From Streptomyces sp. NRRL S-1022 (GTDB taxonomy: Bacteria; Actinomycetota; Actinomycetes; Streptomycetales; Streptomycetaceae): a DNA stretch of 64,000 nt. The DNA lies in NCBI RefSeq assembly GCF_000720135.1, contig NZ_JOIU01000041.1:45932-109931 (forward strand), in the 5' to 3' direction. Made by a program: the position numbers and the translations under genes. Below the pieces are notes generated by a model. It saw only the letters and a program-made list of their open reading frames with translations. It was not told the origin of the DNA and made no database searches. Below, piece by piece: positions 53,810-62,249 of the stretch. The number at the start of each line of letters is the position of its first letter. Within the stretch, counting starts at the first letter, position 1.

Positions 53810-54710
53810 GAATCAACGTGCTTCGTTCAGTCAACGGGGCGTGCTCGTGCTTGCAGGGGGTTCCGTAAGGTCGCCCGCAGGTGCCCAGTGACACCTTGCG
53901 GAGTTCGAAGTGCTGCTGGAAGTCGTGCCACTCCTGCTCGGTGGGCTCGCGGTACTCCTCCTGCGGTCGATCCGCCCGGCGCCGGTCGAGGAAGTCCCCC
54001 TTCATGCCCAGGAGTTCCGAGGCGCGGGCGCCGTTGCTGATGGCGAGCGCGACGATCGCCCGGTCCCGGTTGGAGCGCAGCGCGGCGAACAACTCGTTCC
54101 ACCGTTCGTCCGACATCTGCCGGGGCCGGCGGCGTGGGACTTTCGGGTTGTATCGGAGCCGGCCCTCGCCCCGATACGGATGGAGCGGGTTGCGGTGGGC
54201 GTGGGGACGGCGACGCTCGGAGCGCGCCAGCGGCACCGGGTTGATCAGCGGGCCTTCGCCGGTCTCGATCCAGAAGGTGTAGAAGCTGCGGATCACCGCG
54301 TTGCTGTGCCGGATGGTGCGCGGCTTGTAGCGATCGTCCAGGTAGGGCTTCTTGGTGATCGGCTTGATGGTGCCCGCCGTCGCGCTGGACACCGTCCGCG
54401 CAGCGTTGGGGACTTTGACCGTCGCCCCCAGCCACAGTGCAAAATCCCGACCTTCTGCAGGAGTGGCCTGGTTCCACGGAACATCCACCACGCGCAGCCA
54501 GCGCCACCACCGCAGCAGGTCGAAAGCGTAGCTGCGGACGTTGCCGGGCCGGTTGTACCGGGCGACGAAATCGATCAGATACCGGCGTACCGGCTCGACA
54601 GCCCGCCCCTCCTCAGCGAAGACCAGCCACGGAACCACACCCGAGTTCGCGGCCACGTACCCCCACCGTGGCAGGCGAATCGATCGGACATCACGCGAGA
54701 ACTCGTCCAA
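53778..54710 (-). pseudogene. Core-deleted tyrosine recombinase, interrupted by the 3.1-kb insert
   Basis: A 310-codon frame from TTG 54710 (AAGGAG upstream). Residues 1-240 are a TnpA-like recombinase N-terminus up to the first catalytic Arg (AIVALAISNGARASELLGMKG). The frame then jumps to a TnpB-like tail (RRRADRPQEEYREPTEQEWHDFQQHFELRKVSLGTCGRPYGTPCKHEHA), so the HxxR/Tyr core is missing. After HEHA (53838) the sequence is foreign (PLTERSTLILAPEWAVTVV, from the insert edge). The rest of the tail is at 50476-50754. Inactive as a recombinase in either form. Confidence 0.8.
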
Positions 54711-55122
54711 CTTTGCTGCGCTCCTTGCTCCTTCGGATGCGCAACATCTACCGACTAGACCAACCGGGCGACGCGCCGTGGCCCGGCGCGTCGCTCCGTA
54801 GTCCGGTCAACACCTCCTTCGTGGCGCCCAGCCCTTCCGGTGGCGCACGGCCCATTCCTGGTGCGCGGCCGTTCCGTGGTGCGCGGCACTTACGTGGCAC
54901 GCAGCCCCTCCGGTCGCGCGCGTCCCTTCGGCGGCACACGGCCGCTTCGGCGGCACACAGTCCCTCCGGCGGCGGGCGGCCCTTCCGTGGGCCTGTAGCC
55001 CTTCCGTGGGGCGGGAGCGGGAATGGGTCGGGACCCGTAGCCGGTACGGGGGAATGGCCGGCCACGGGTCCCGAGTCGGTGACGAGGTGTCCGGGACGGC
55101 ACCTCGTGCGGAGGTCTCCGCG
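54711..55122. repeat. Degenerate 19-bp tandem repeat in a 412-bp gene-free gap
   Basis: From about 54819 to 55010 the sequence is about ten imperfect 18-21-bp units of the form GGCGGCACACGGCCCTTCC (clearest at 54933-54990). No coding frame fits, and no inverted-repeat structure or spacer pattern is present. The rest of the gap (54711-54818, 55011-55122) shows no gene. It lies between the recombinase remnants and the MFS gene. Confidence 0.7.
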
Positions 55123-56586
55123 TCAGCGGGAGACGGGCGCCTCGACCTCGTCCGCAGCCGGGGCGGCGGACTGCTGGGCGGGAGCCTTCTTCAGGTTCAG
55201 CGCGGCCAGGGCACCGAGCAGCGCGGCCGCCGCGGTGACCCAGCCGGCCGCGCGGAGACCGTCGACGACGTCGGCGTCACTCGGGGTCGGCGCACCGGCG
55301 GACAGGTCCAGGCCGGAGTTGGCGATGACCAGGATGACGGCCAGACCGACGGCGGCACCGATCTGCTGGGCGGTGGAGGCGAGCGCCGAGGCCACGCCCT
55401 GCTCGGCCGGGTCGACACCGGCACCCGCGGTGGCGAAGATCGAGGTGAAGGCGAGACCGCCGCCGAAGCCGTAGATGGCGACTCCGGGCAGCACCGCCCA
55501 GTAGCTGCCGCCGGTGACCATGCCGAGCGCCATGGCGCCCATGCCGATGCCGTAGATGAGCATGCCGAGCGAGAGCGTCCCGCGCAGACCCGTCTTGTTC
55601 AGCATGGAGGCGGCGATCTTGCCGCCGGCCACCATCGCCAGCACGCCCAGCGGCAGGAAGGCCAGGCCGGCCTCCAGGGCGTTGTAGTCGAGGATGTTCT
55701 GGATGTAGGTGGTGAACAGGTAGTAGCCACCGCTCAGGGCGCTCATGTGCAGGAACGCCACCATCATCGAGGTGATGAGGCTGCGGTTGCGGAACATCCG
55801 CAGCGGCGCCAGCGGGGCCTTGCTCTTGGCCTCGATGCCGAAGAAGGAGGCGATCAGCAGCAGACCGACGATCAGCGAGCCGAGCACGCGGGGGGCGGTC
55901 CAGCCGGACTCGGGGCCACTGACCAGACCGAAGACCACGAGCGTGGCACCGACGGTGACCACCAGCGCGCCGGGGATGTCGAAGCCCTGGCGGGGGCCGG
56001 TGCGCGGGGCGTCGGGGGCGAGCAGGCTGGGCACGCCGAGCAGCGCGATGGCGGCAAGCGGCACCATGAAGAAGAAGACCCACTCCCAGCCGAGGCTCTG
56101 CGTGAGCACACCGCCGAGCAGCGCCCCCGCGGCGAGACCGCCGCTGCCGGTGGCGCCCCAGACCGCGAGCGCCCGGTTGCGGGCCGGTCCCTCGTCGAAG
56201 CTGGTGACGATCAGGGTGAGGGTCGACGGGAAGAGCAGCGCACCGCCCAGACCCTGCACGGCGCGGGCCGCGACCAGCACCTCCGCCGAACCGGCGAGGC
56301 CGCCGACCAGGGCGGAGGCGCCGAAGAGGATGAGCGCGGTGACGAAGACGCGACGGGCGCCCAGCCGGTCGGCGGCGCGGCCGCCGAAGAGCAGGAAGCC
56401 GCCGAAGGCGACCGCGTAGGAGCTGACGACCCACTGCAGGGTCTGCTGCGAGAAGTCCAGGGCCTTCCCGATGTCCGGCAGCGCCACGAAAACGATGTTG
56501 TAGTCGACGGCGATGATGAACTGGGCCAACGCCAGGAGCGCGAGCCTCAAGCCCGACCGCTGATGCGAACTTACGGAACGTTCCAC
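55123..56586 (-). CDS. MFS transporter, DHA2-type (14 TM) exporter
   Basis: A 487-aa exporter starting at GTG 56586 (AAGGG about ten bases upstream). ALAQFIIAVDYNIVFVALPDIG is the DHA2 TM1 motif; GGRAADRLGARRVFV motif A; ARAVQGLGGALLFPSTLTLI motif B; GAALLGGVLTQSLGWEWVFFFMVP-like segment motif C. About 14 helices. It is driven by a recognisable promoter at 56738-56765 and has a candidate TetR operator in its leader, shared with the aldo/keto reductase gene. Probable efflux pump for the product of the neighbouring P450 cluster. Confidence 0.9.
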   Translation of the reverse strand: MERSVSSHQRSGLRLALLALAQFIIAVDYNIVFVALPDIGKALDFSQQTLQWVVSSYAVAFGGFLLFGGRAADRLGARRVFVTALILFGASALVGGLAGSAEVLVAARAVQGLGGALLFPSTLTLIVTSFDEGPARNRALAVWGATGSGGLAAGALLGGVLTQSLGWEWVFFFMVPLAAIALLGVPSLLAPDAPRTGPRQGFDIPGALVVTVGATLVVFGLVSGPESGWTAPRVLGSLIVGLLLIASFFGIEAKSKAPLAPLRMFRNRSLITSMMVAFLHMSALSGGYYLFTTYIQNILDYNALEAGLAFLPLGVLAMVAGGKIAASMLNKTGLRGTLSLGMLIYGIGMGAMALGMVTGGSYWAVLPGVAIYGFGGGLAFTSIFATAGAGVDPAEQGVASALASTAQQIGAAVGLAVILVIANSGLDLSAGAPTPSDADVVDGLRAAGWVTAAAALLGALAALNLKKAPAQQSAAPAADEVEAPVSR

Positions 56587-56709
56587 TGGATGTGAGCCCT
56601 TCTGCAAAGGATCGTCCCGGCCACGGGGCGGCCGGAGAAACGGGGAGCGGTGACTGAGCGCATGCACGAACGAGAACGGCAGGCCGTTCGCTGTCTGTCG
56701 TTCGATTGC

Positions 56710-56722
56710 TGAGCGGTGTTCA
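56710..56722. promoter_or_regulatory. Candidate TetR operator, MFS promoter
   Basis: TGAGCGGTGTTCA followed by GAG, located between the -10 box and the MFS start. Compare TGAACGCTGTTCA-GAG at 62174-62186. Confidence 0.5.
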
Positions 56723-56737
56723 GAGTTAGCACTGGAG

Positions 56738-56765
56738 ATATTACTGACACGCCGTTGAGTGTCAA
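56738..56765 (-). promoter_or_regulatory. Housekeeping-type promoter of the MFS gene
   Basis: On the reverse strand: TTGACA (56765-56760), 16-bp spacer, TAATAT (56743-56738). Near-consensus for the principal sigma factor, about 150 bases before the start codon. Confidence 0.7.
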
Positions 56766-56827
56766 GCGCACACGTGCTCGGCCCCGGACCGCAAGTGCGG
56801 TCCGGGGCCGAGCACTTGGGGAAGGGG

Positions 56828-58102
56828 TCAGGCGGAGGCGGCCGGGGTGATGACGACCGGCAGCTTGCCGATCACCCGGAGGGAGATGCCGGGCCACCGC
56901 TCGACCGGCTCGTCGCCGAGGCGCACGTCGTACTCAAGGAGGGCTGCCAGCGCCTCCTGCGCGATCATGCGGGCGACCGGGGCCGCGACGCAGAAGTGGA
57001 TGCCGTGCCCGAAACCGAGGTTGCGGCTCTGGGCGCGGCTGACGTCCAGCCGCTCCGGGTCGTCGAAGGCGGCCGGGTCACGGTTGGCGGCGGCCATCAT
57101 CACGACGACGTACTCGCCGGTCCGCACCGGGATGCCGGCCACGTCGGCGTCCTCCAGGGCCGTCCGCGTCACCATGGCCAGGGTGCTGTCGTAGCGCAGC
57201 AGTTCCTCGACCGCGGAGGGCACGTGGTCCGGGTGCGAGCGCAGCCACTCCGCCTGCTCCGGATGGGCCAGCAGGTTGTACACCTGGTTGCCGATCAGGG
57301 CGGCCGTCGCGCCGAAGCCCGCCGCCAGCAGGTTCATCAGGAGCATGGCCAGCTCCCACTCGGACAGCCGGTCGCCCTCCTGCTCGGCCCTGGTCAGTTC
57401 GCTGATCAGGTCGTCACCCGGCGCGGCACGCCGGGCGGCGACCAGTTCGATGCCCGCGTTGATGAAGACGTCACGGGCGGCGTTGCGGCCGGTCTTCTGC
57501 TCCTCGGTGAGCGTGAAGCCCGGGTCGAGACCCCGGCCGCTCTCCATCGTGTTGGCGAAGAAGAGCGGGTGGTAGTGCTCGGGGATGTCCATCATGTCGC
57601 TGAGGACCTTGGCCGGCAGCGGGCGGGACAGCACCTCCTGCAGGTCCACCCGGCCGTCGGGGCTCTCCTCGACCGCCTTGGCCAGCAGCTCCCGGGCGTA
57701 CCGCGCGGCCTTCGGGCGCAGCAGGTTCATCATCTTCGGCGTGAACGCCTTCGAGACCAGGCCGCGGATGCGGGTGTGGTCCGGCGGGTCCATGAACATG
57801 AGGATGCGGCCGGACTCGCCGCTCGCGGGGTTCTCCACGAACTGGTCGGCCACCATCGGGTTGACCCCCCAGCCGAACCGGGGGTCCTTCATGACCGCCG
57901 CCGCCTCCTCGTAGCCGAACACGGCCACGATCCCGCCCTCGGTACGGAAGGCCGGGCCGGACTGCTCCCGGATCTTCCGGTAGTACGGGAACGGATCGGC
58001 ATGGAAATCAGGGTCGAACGGATCGAAGGGAAGCGCCTGCCGGGCGACTTCCGGGTCGTACGTGATGACATCGGGAATTTTGGCCGTCGCCGCGTCGCCC
58101 AT
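56828..58102 (-). CDS. Cytochrome P450 with altered I-helix
   Basis: A 424-aa P450. ILMFMDPPDHTRIRGLVSKAF (C-helix), EELLRYDSTLAMVTR (ExxR), heme loop LGFGHGIHFCVAAPVAR with Cys near residue 373. The I-helix reads AAGFGATAALIGN where most bacterial P450s have AGxE/DTT, so the acid-alcohol pair is replaced by Gly-Ala. ATG 58102 was chosen; the frame extends 27 codons upstream into the divergent promoter. Divergent from the second P450, sharing a symmetric 206-bp promoter region. Confidence 0.9.
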   Translation of the reverse strand: MGDAATAKIPDVITYDPEVARQALPFDPFDPDFHADPFPYYRKIREQSGPAFRTEGGIVAVFGYEEAAAVMKDPRFGWGVNPMVADQFVENPASGESGRILMFMDPPDHTRIRGLVSKAFTPKMMNLLRPKAARYARELLAKAVEESPDGRVDLQEVLSRPLPAKVLSDMMDIPEHYHPLFFANTMESGRGLDPGFTLTEEQKTGRNAARDVFINAGIELVAARRAAPGDDLISELTRAEQEGDRLSEWELAMLLMNLLAAGFGATAALIGNQVYNLLAHPEQAEWLRSHPDHVPSAVEELLRYDSTLAMVTRTALEDADVAGIPVRTGEYVVVMMAAANRDPAAFDDPERLDVSRAQSRNLGFGHGIHFCVAAPVARMIAQEALAALLEYDVRLGDEPVERWPGISLRVIGKLPVVITPAASA

Positions 58103-58153
58103 ATCCACATCCCACTTCTGAGAGTCGTGTTCCTGGGATCTGGAAATTACCGA

Positions 58154-58233
58154 CCCGCACCCCCTAGGGCCAACCCCTCTCATGCAGCAGGGAGGCTAGG
58201 GGGTGCGGGGGTGAAATCTGGGGTTGGCAGTAG
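58154..58233. promoter_or_regulatory. Paired inverted repeats in the divergent P450 promoter
   Basis: A: CCCGCACCCCCTAG (58154-58167) is perfectly inverted at 58196-58209 (CTAGGGGGTGCGGG), 28 bases apart. B: CTAGGGCCAACCCC (58164-58177) is inverted with 12/14 matches at 58220-58233 (GGGGTTGGCAGTAG). Both start codons are within 55-75 bases of the array. Likely an activator-binding region. Confidence 0.65.
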
Positions 58234-58307
58234 GGGTGTGGCGTCGATAGATTCGCCGATAAATTCACAGGATATCGCATTTGGTGCTAGCTGACATGAG
58301 GTTCCGA

Positions 58308-59594
58308 ATGGAAAAGGAAAGCCGCACGGGAACGGCCACGGACTATCCGGAGGTCCTGGGCGGGTTCGACCTGACGGATCAGTCGAGATTTGCCGAGGGA
58401 ATTCCGTACGAGCTGTTCGCCAGGCTCCGTCGTGAGGCACCGGCGCTGTACCACCCCGCCGGCACACTGCCGGACGGCGAGGGTTTCTGGGTGCTGACCC
58501 GCCATGCCGACATCGCGTCCGCGTCGGTGGACCCGGTCTTCTCCTCGCAGGGCGGCGGCGGCCGGGCCGGGGGCGGCTCACACCTGGAGGACCTGCCGTT
58601 CGGCGGCGGCCTCACGGGCACCGTGCTCGCCATGATGGACAACCCCCGGCACGACGTCTTCAAGCATCTGCTCGGTCCGGCCCTGGGCCGGGCGGTGTCC
58701 GCGCTGGAGCCGGAACTGCGGTCCGTCGCCGCCGCCCTCGCCGACGACCTGGTCGGGCGGGGTGCCGGCAACCTCGTCGACGACTTCTCGGAGCCCTTCT
58801 CGCTGCGTTCGGTGGCGCTGCTGCTCGGCGTGCCGCGCGAGGACTGGCAGAAGCTCACCGAATGGGTGCACACGGTACTCGGATTCACCCACCGCAGGAC
58901 CGGAAAGGTGGACGACGAGTCGCGGGCCGTCTACGCGAACCTGCGCGGTTACTTCAGCACGCTGCTCGAAACGAAACGCGCGCACCCGGCCGACGATCTC
59001 GGCACGGTGCTCGCGAACGGAGAACTGCCCTCGGACTCCGGTCAGCCGCCGCTCACGGAAATGGAGCGGGAGGCCAATGCGAGCGTGATGCTGGTCAGCG
59101 GTTTCGAACAGCCCCGCAACACCATCGCCGGCGGCCTGCTGGCTTTCGCCCGGAATCCCGATCAGTGGCGGGAACTGCGGAAGGACCGGTCGCTGCTGCC
59201 CACGGCGGTCGAGGAAGTCCTGCGCTGGCTTCCGGCGAATCCCTACAACCGGCGCACCCTCACCCGGGACGTGGAACTGCACGGACGGCGCCTGCGGGCC
59301 GGCGAGAAGGTGACGCTGTGGTGGCCGTCCGCCAATCGCGACGAGACGGTGTTCCCGGACCCGGACCGCTTCGACATCCGGCGCGACCCCAATCCGCACC
59401 TCTCCTTCGGTCACGGCGTGCACTACTGCCTCGGCGACGCCTTCGGCCGGCTGGAGATCCGGCTGGCGCTGGAGGCCCTGCTCGACCGGGTCGAGGAGAT
59501 CCGGCTGACGGCGCCGGAGACGTGGGCGCCCAACAACAAGCACACCGTGCTGCTCGACGTCCCCGTGGAGCTGGTCCCCGCGGAGGACGCGTGA
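58308..59594 (+). CDS. Cytochrome P450 with altered I-helix
   Basis: A 428-aa P450 from ATG 58308. LAMMDNPRHDVFKHLLGPALGR (C-helix), EEVLRWLPANPYNRR (ExxR), heme loop LSFGHGVHYCLGDAFGRLE. The I-helix is LVSGFEQPRNTIAGG: Glu is kept but the conserved Thr is Gln-Pro, an arrangement expected to change proton delivery. A Gly-rich loop (SQGGGGRAGGGS) follows the B region. Its stop overlaps the GTG of the acyl-CoA dehydrogenase gene, so the two are co-translated. Confidence 0.9.
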   Translation: MEKESRTGTATDYPEVLGGFDLTDQSRFAEGIPYELFARLRREAPALYHPAGTLPDGEGFWVLTRHADIASASVDPVFSSQGGGGRAGGGSHLEDLPFGGGLTGTVLAMMDNPRHDVFKHLLGPALGRAVSALEPELRSVAAALADDLVGRGAGNLVDDFSEPFSLRSVALLLGVPREDWQKLTEWVHTVLGFTHRRTGKVDDESRAVYANLRGYFSTLLETKRAHPADDLGTVLANGELPSDSGQPPLTEMEREANASVMLVSGFEQPRNTIAGGLLAFARNPDQWRELRKDRSLLPTAVEEVLRWLPANPYNRRTLTRDVELHGRRLRAGEKVTLWWPSANRDETVFPDPDRFDIRRDPNPHLSFGHGVHYCLGDAFGRLEIRLALEALLDRVEEIRLTAPETWAPNNKHTVLLDVPVELVPAEDA

Positions 59595-61291
59595 CCACCG
59601 CGGCCCTGAGCTTCGTCGACGCCCTGTACGCGGGCCGGCTCGGCCGGGACCTGTTCCGGTACCCGGTGCAGAGCGCACCGGACCGGTCGGCGGGCGATGC
59701 GGTGGTGGCGGAGCTGACGGCGTTCCTGCGCGACCGGTTGGACCCCGACGAGGTGGACCTCACCGGCACGCTGCCGGAGGGCTTCCTCGACGACCTGCGC
59801 AAGAGCGGCTACCTGAAGCTGTGCCTGGGCCCGGAGATCGGCGGCCTGGACCTGTCGGCGTACAACGCCTTCCGTGCCGTCGAGCACGCCGCCGGCCACT
59901 GCATGCCCGCGGGCCAGATGCTGGCGATCCAGGCGGGCGTCGGCGCACCCGCGCTGTTTCCCGCGCTGCCGCCGGGTCCGTTGCGGGAGTTCGTCGCCGA
60001 GCGGCTCGCCGACGGAGCGGTCTCGGGTTTCGGGCTGACCGAGCCCGCCGGCCAGAACAACGCCTGGCCCGGCACGACGGCGACCCGGTCCGCCGACGGG
60101 TCGGTCTACGTCCTGAGCGGTGAGAAGGTGTTCACGGGCCACGGTCCGGTGGCGGACCTGCTGCCGGTCGCGGCGACCGAGCACACCGCGGACGGGCGCA
60201 GGCTGTGCATCTGCTTCGTGGACACGGCCGCCGCCGGCTTCGAGGTGACCTCGCGCGTCGAGTTCACCGGGAGCCGGGGCCTGCCCAACGGGGCACTGCG
60301 CCTGGACGGTGTGGAGGTGCCGGCCGAGTACGTGGTGCGGAGCGAGCCGGAGGACCCGCGGTTCCCCGACCTGATGGCCTCGGCGGTCCTCATCGGCCAG
60401 CTGTACTTCACCGCGGCTCCGGCCCTGGCCATCGCCAAGCTGTGCCGGCGCTGGTCGGGCGAGTTCGTGACCCGGCGCAGGATCAACGGCCGGGCGCTGA
60501 GCGAGTACGACGAGATCCAGCGAATGCTCGGCGAGACCCTGGCGGAGGTGTACGCCATGGAGAGCGTCGTCCAGTGGGGGCTCGTCGGCTCGGGTCCGCA
60601 GGAGCGCTGGTTCGAGCGGCTGACGGCCAAGAACCTGGCGGTGCGCACCTGCTGGCGGATCGTGGACCGGACGGTCTCGCTGTACGGCGCGGAGGGCATC
60701 GAGACGCTGCCGAGCAAGCTGCGGCGCGGCGCGGTCCCCGTGCCGCTGGAGCGCCGGCTCAGGGACGCCCGCGGACTGCGCATCGCCGGGAACGTGGACT
60801 TCCAGCTGGACGCCCAGGCCGCCCGGCGCCTGCTGACCTGGTTCGCCACGAGCGCCGAGGACGCCTCCGGGCTCGCCGACGGGCTCGGTGCGGAGCACAC
60901 GGACGAGGGCCGCCTGTCCGGGGTGAACGCCGCTCATCTGGCGGCGGTGCGGGAGCAGGTGCTGCGGTTCCACGAGGTCTGCCGCGCACTGGCCGGCAGC
61001 CGTCCCCGGCTGGAGGACCTGTTCGAGCAGGAGCACACGGTCATCCTGCTCGGCCGTGTGGCGGCGGAGCTGTTCGCGATGTACGCGGTCCTCGCCAGGG
61101 CCGGGACCGAGCGGCCCGGCGACGGCGGCGAGCGGGACGGCCAGCGGCTCGCGGACGTGTACTGCACCTCGGCCCGGCACCGTCTCGCCGACCACTGGCG
61201 ACGCCTCGACATGGTCACCGAACCCGACTACGCCGGGATCAGCACCCGCTGGCTGGCCGAAGGGCTGCCCCGGCTCCGCGGCGAGGCCTGA
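59591..61291 (+). CDS. Acyl-CoA dehydrogenase-like flavoprotein
   Basis: A 566-aa protein starting at GTG 59591. The ACAD fold is visible: GFLDDLRKSGYLKLCLGPEIGGLDLSAYNAF, FGLTEPAGQNNAWPGTTATR (FAD-binding TEPxxGS-like), YVLSGEKVFTGHGPVADLLPV, GSRGLPNGALRLDGVEVPAEYVV, then YDEIQRMLGETLAEVYAMESVVQWG and a helical C-terminus. It is longer than short-chain dehydrogenases (about 390 aa). It may desaturate or oxidise a thioester-bound or free substrate that the coupled P450 also modifies. A strong terminator follows. Confidence 0.85.
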   Translation: MTTAALSFVDALYAGRLGRDLFRYPVQSAPDRSAGDAVVAELTAFLRDRLDPDEVDLTGTLPEGFLDDLRKSGYLKLCLGPEIGGLDLSAYNAFRAVEHAAGHCMPAGQMLAIQAGVGAPALFPALPPGPLREFVAERLADGAVSGFGLTEPAGQNNAWPGTTATRSADGSVYVLSGEKVFTGHGPVADLLPVAATEHTADGRRLCICFVDTAAAGFEVTSRVEFTGSRGLPNGALRLDGVEVPAEYVVRSEPEDPRFPDLMASAVLIGQLYFTAAPALAIAKLCRRWSGEFVTRRRINGRALSEYDEIQRMLGETLAEVYAMESVVQWGLVGSGPQERWFERLTAKNLAVRTCWRIVDRTVSLYGAEGIETLPSKLRRGAVPVPLERRLRDARGLRIAGNVDFQLDAQAARRLLTWFATSAEDASGLADGLGAEHTDEGRLSGVNAAHLAAVREQVLRFHEVCRALAGSRPRLEDLFEQEHTVILLGRVAAELFAMYAVLARAGTERPGDGGERDGQRLADVYCTSARHRLADHWRRLDMVTEPDYAGISTRWLAEGLPRLRGEA

Positions 61292-61300
61292 CCACGCACG

Positions 61301-61346
61301 GGACGGCCGGGGGCGCGTCGCGCGGGCGACGCGGCCCCGGCCGTCC
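61301..61346. terminator. Terminator between acyl-CoA dehydrogenase and TetR genes
   Basis: Long hairpin: GGACGGCCGGGG-GCGCGTCGC, loop GCGG, GCGACGCG-GCCCCGGCCGTCC. Lies between convergent stops. Confidence 0.85.
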
Positions 61347-61352
61347 GGCGTG

Positions 61353-62099
61353 TCAGCCCGTGACGGCGCCCTGCGGGTCGCCGACCGCGACGTGTCCCAA
61401 CGACCGGGACAGGTCGATCAGTTCGGTGTGGTACAGCTTCCCCGGGTCGCGCACCTGGGGGTTCAGGTGGCCGTAGACCTCCAGGGAGACCAGGCCGTGC
61501 ATGCGGCCCCAGACCCGCAGCGAGAGGGCCACCGCCGCCGGCGGCAGATCGGGGAACGACTCGCGGATCAGCTCGGCGAACTCGGGCGCGAAGTCGGACC
61601 AGGTGTGGTCACTGCCGATGTACAGGTGCTGGGCCTTGGGCCAGGCGGCGGCGACGATCCCGGTGAGCACCGCGCAGGAGCGGTGCTCCGCCTCCGCCGC
61701 CACTCCGCCCTCCGGCGGCTGGTAGTCGGGCACCGCGTCGCCGTACACCAGCCGGAACTCCTCCGGGTTGGTGACGGCCCAGTTGCGGTAGGCCTGGCCG
61801 AACGCCATCACCTGCGCCGCCGCGTCGTCCTTGGGGCACTGTGCGATGGCGGCCTCCAGGACGGAGGCGAGGTCGCTGTAGACGTCCGCGATCAGCACGC
61901 TGACGAGGTTGTCCCGGGTGTCGAAGTAGCTGTAGATCGCACCGGCGGTCATCCCCATCTCGCGGGCGATGGCACGCAGTGAGATCGCGGCTGTCCCACT
62001 GGAGGCCATGTGCTTGAGGGCTGTGGCTTTGATTTCCGCCGTCGTGGCCTCGCGAAGACGCATCCTCCGGCTCTGAGTCACCTGTCCCATGGTCGGCAT
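61353..62099 (-). CDS. TetR/AcrR-family regulator
   Basis: A 248-aa repressor. HTH at about residues 18-65 (TTAEIKATALKHMASSGTAAISLRAIAREMGMTAGAIYSYFDTRDNLVSVLIADVY). The C-terminal WHG-like domain (AYRNWAVTNPEEFRLVYGDAVPDY, LSLRVWGRMHGLVSLEVYGHLNP) suggests small-molecule sensing. Start ATG 62099; ATG 62090 is also possible, and neither has a clear ribosome-binding site. It is divergent from the aldo/keto reductase gene, with a TGAACGCTGTTCA dyad between them, and a matching site precedes the MFS exporter. Confidence 0.88.
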   Translation of the reverse strand: MPTMGQVTQSRRMRLREATTAEIKATALKHMASSGTAAISLRAIAREMGMTAGAIYSYFDTRDNLVSVLIADVYSDLASVLEAAIAQCPKDDAAAQVMAFGQAYRNWAVTNPEEFRLVYGDAVPDYQPPEGGVAAEAEHRSCAVLTGIVAAAWPKAQHLYIGSDHTWSDFAPEFAELIRESFPDLPPAAVALSLRVWGRMHGLVSLEVYGHLNPQVRDPGKLYHTELIDLSRSLGHVAVGDPQGAVTG

Positions 62100-62173
62100 C
62101 TTAGCAGCGTAGAAACATAAATGGTCGACTCTGGTTTTTTACGGCATTCAATTGACACGCCCAGTGTAGTCAG

Positions 62174-62186
62174 TGAACGCTGTTCA
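62174..62186. promoter_or_regulatory. Candidate TetR operator, aldo/keto reductase promoter
   Basis: TGAAC-GCT-GTTCA inverted repeat followed by GAG, in the 150-bp TetR/reductase divergent region; 14 of 16 bases match the site at 56710. Confidence 0.55.
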
Positions 62187-62249
62187 GAGAGCGATCGCTC
62201 ACCAATCCCCCCGACTGTCCACGACAGTCCTGCCGAAGGGCTTACGCCG

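Larger units (their letters stand above)
50755..53837. mobile_element. 3.1-kb recombinase-bearing insertion (Tn554-like, nested)
   Basis: This segment splits an older recombinase gene between HEHA and CIRC codons; GGC (GCC on the coding strand) is present at both junctions (50752-50754, 53838-53840). It holds a 704-aa tyrosine recombinase, an overlapping 179-aa accessory gene and a divergent 91-aa ORF. The ends lack obvious terminal inverted repeats; both contain CTGAAC a few bases in (reading inward). Absence of inverted repeats and duplications fits Tn554-type elements, which move by tyrosine recombinases and TnpC-like partners. Confidence 0.65.

Noticed and set aside
54819..55010. Possible CRISPR or REP array
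   Set aside because: Units are contiguous and degenerate with no spacers.
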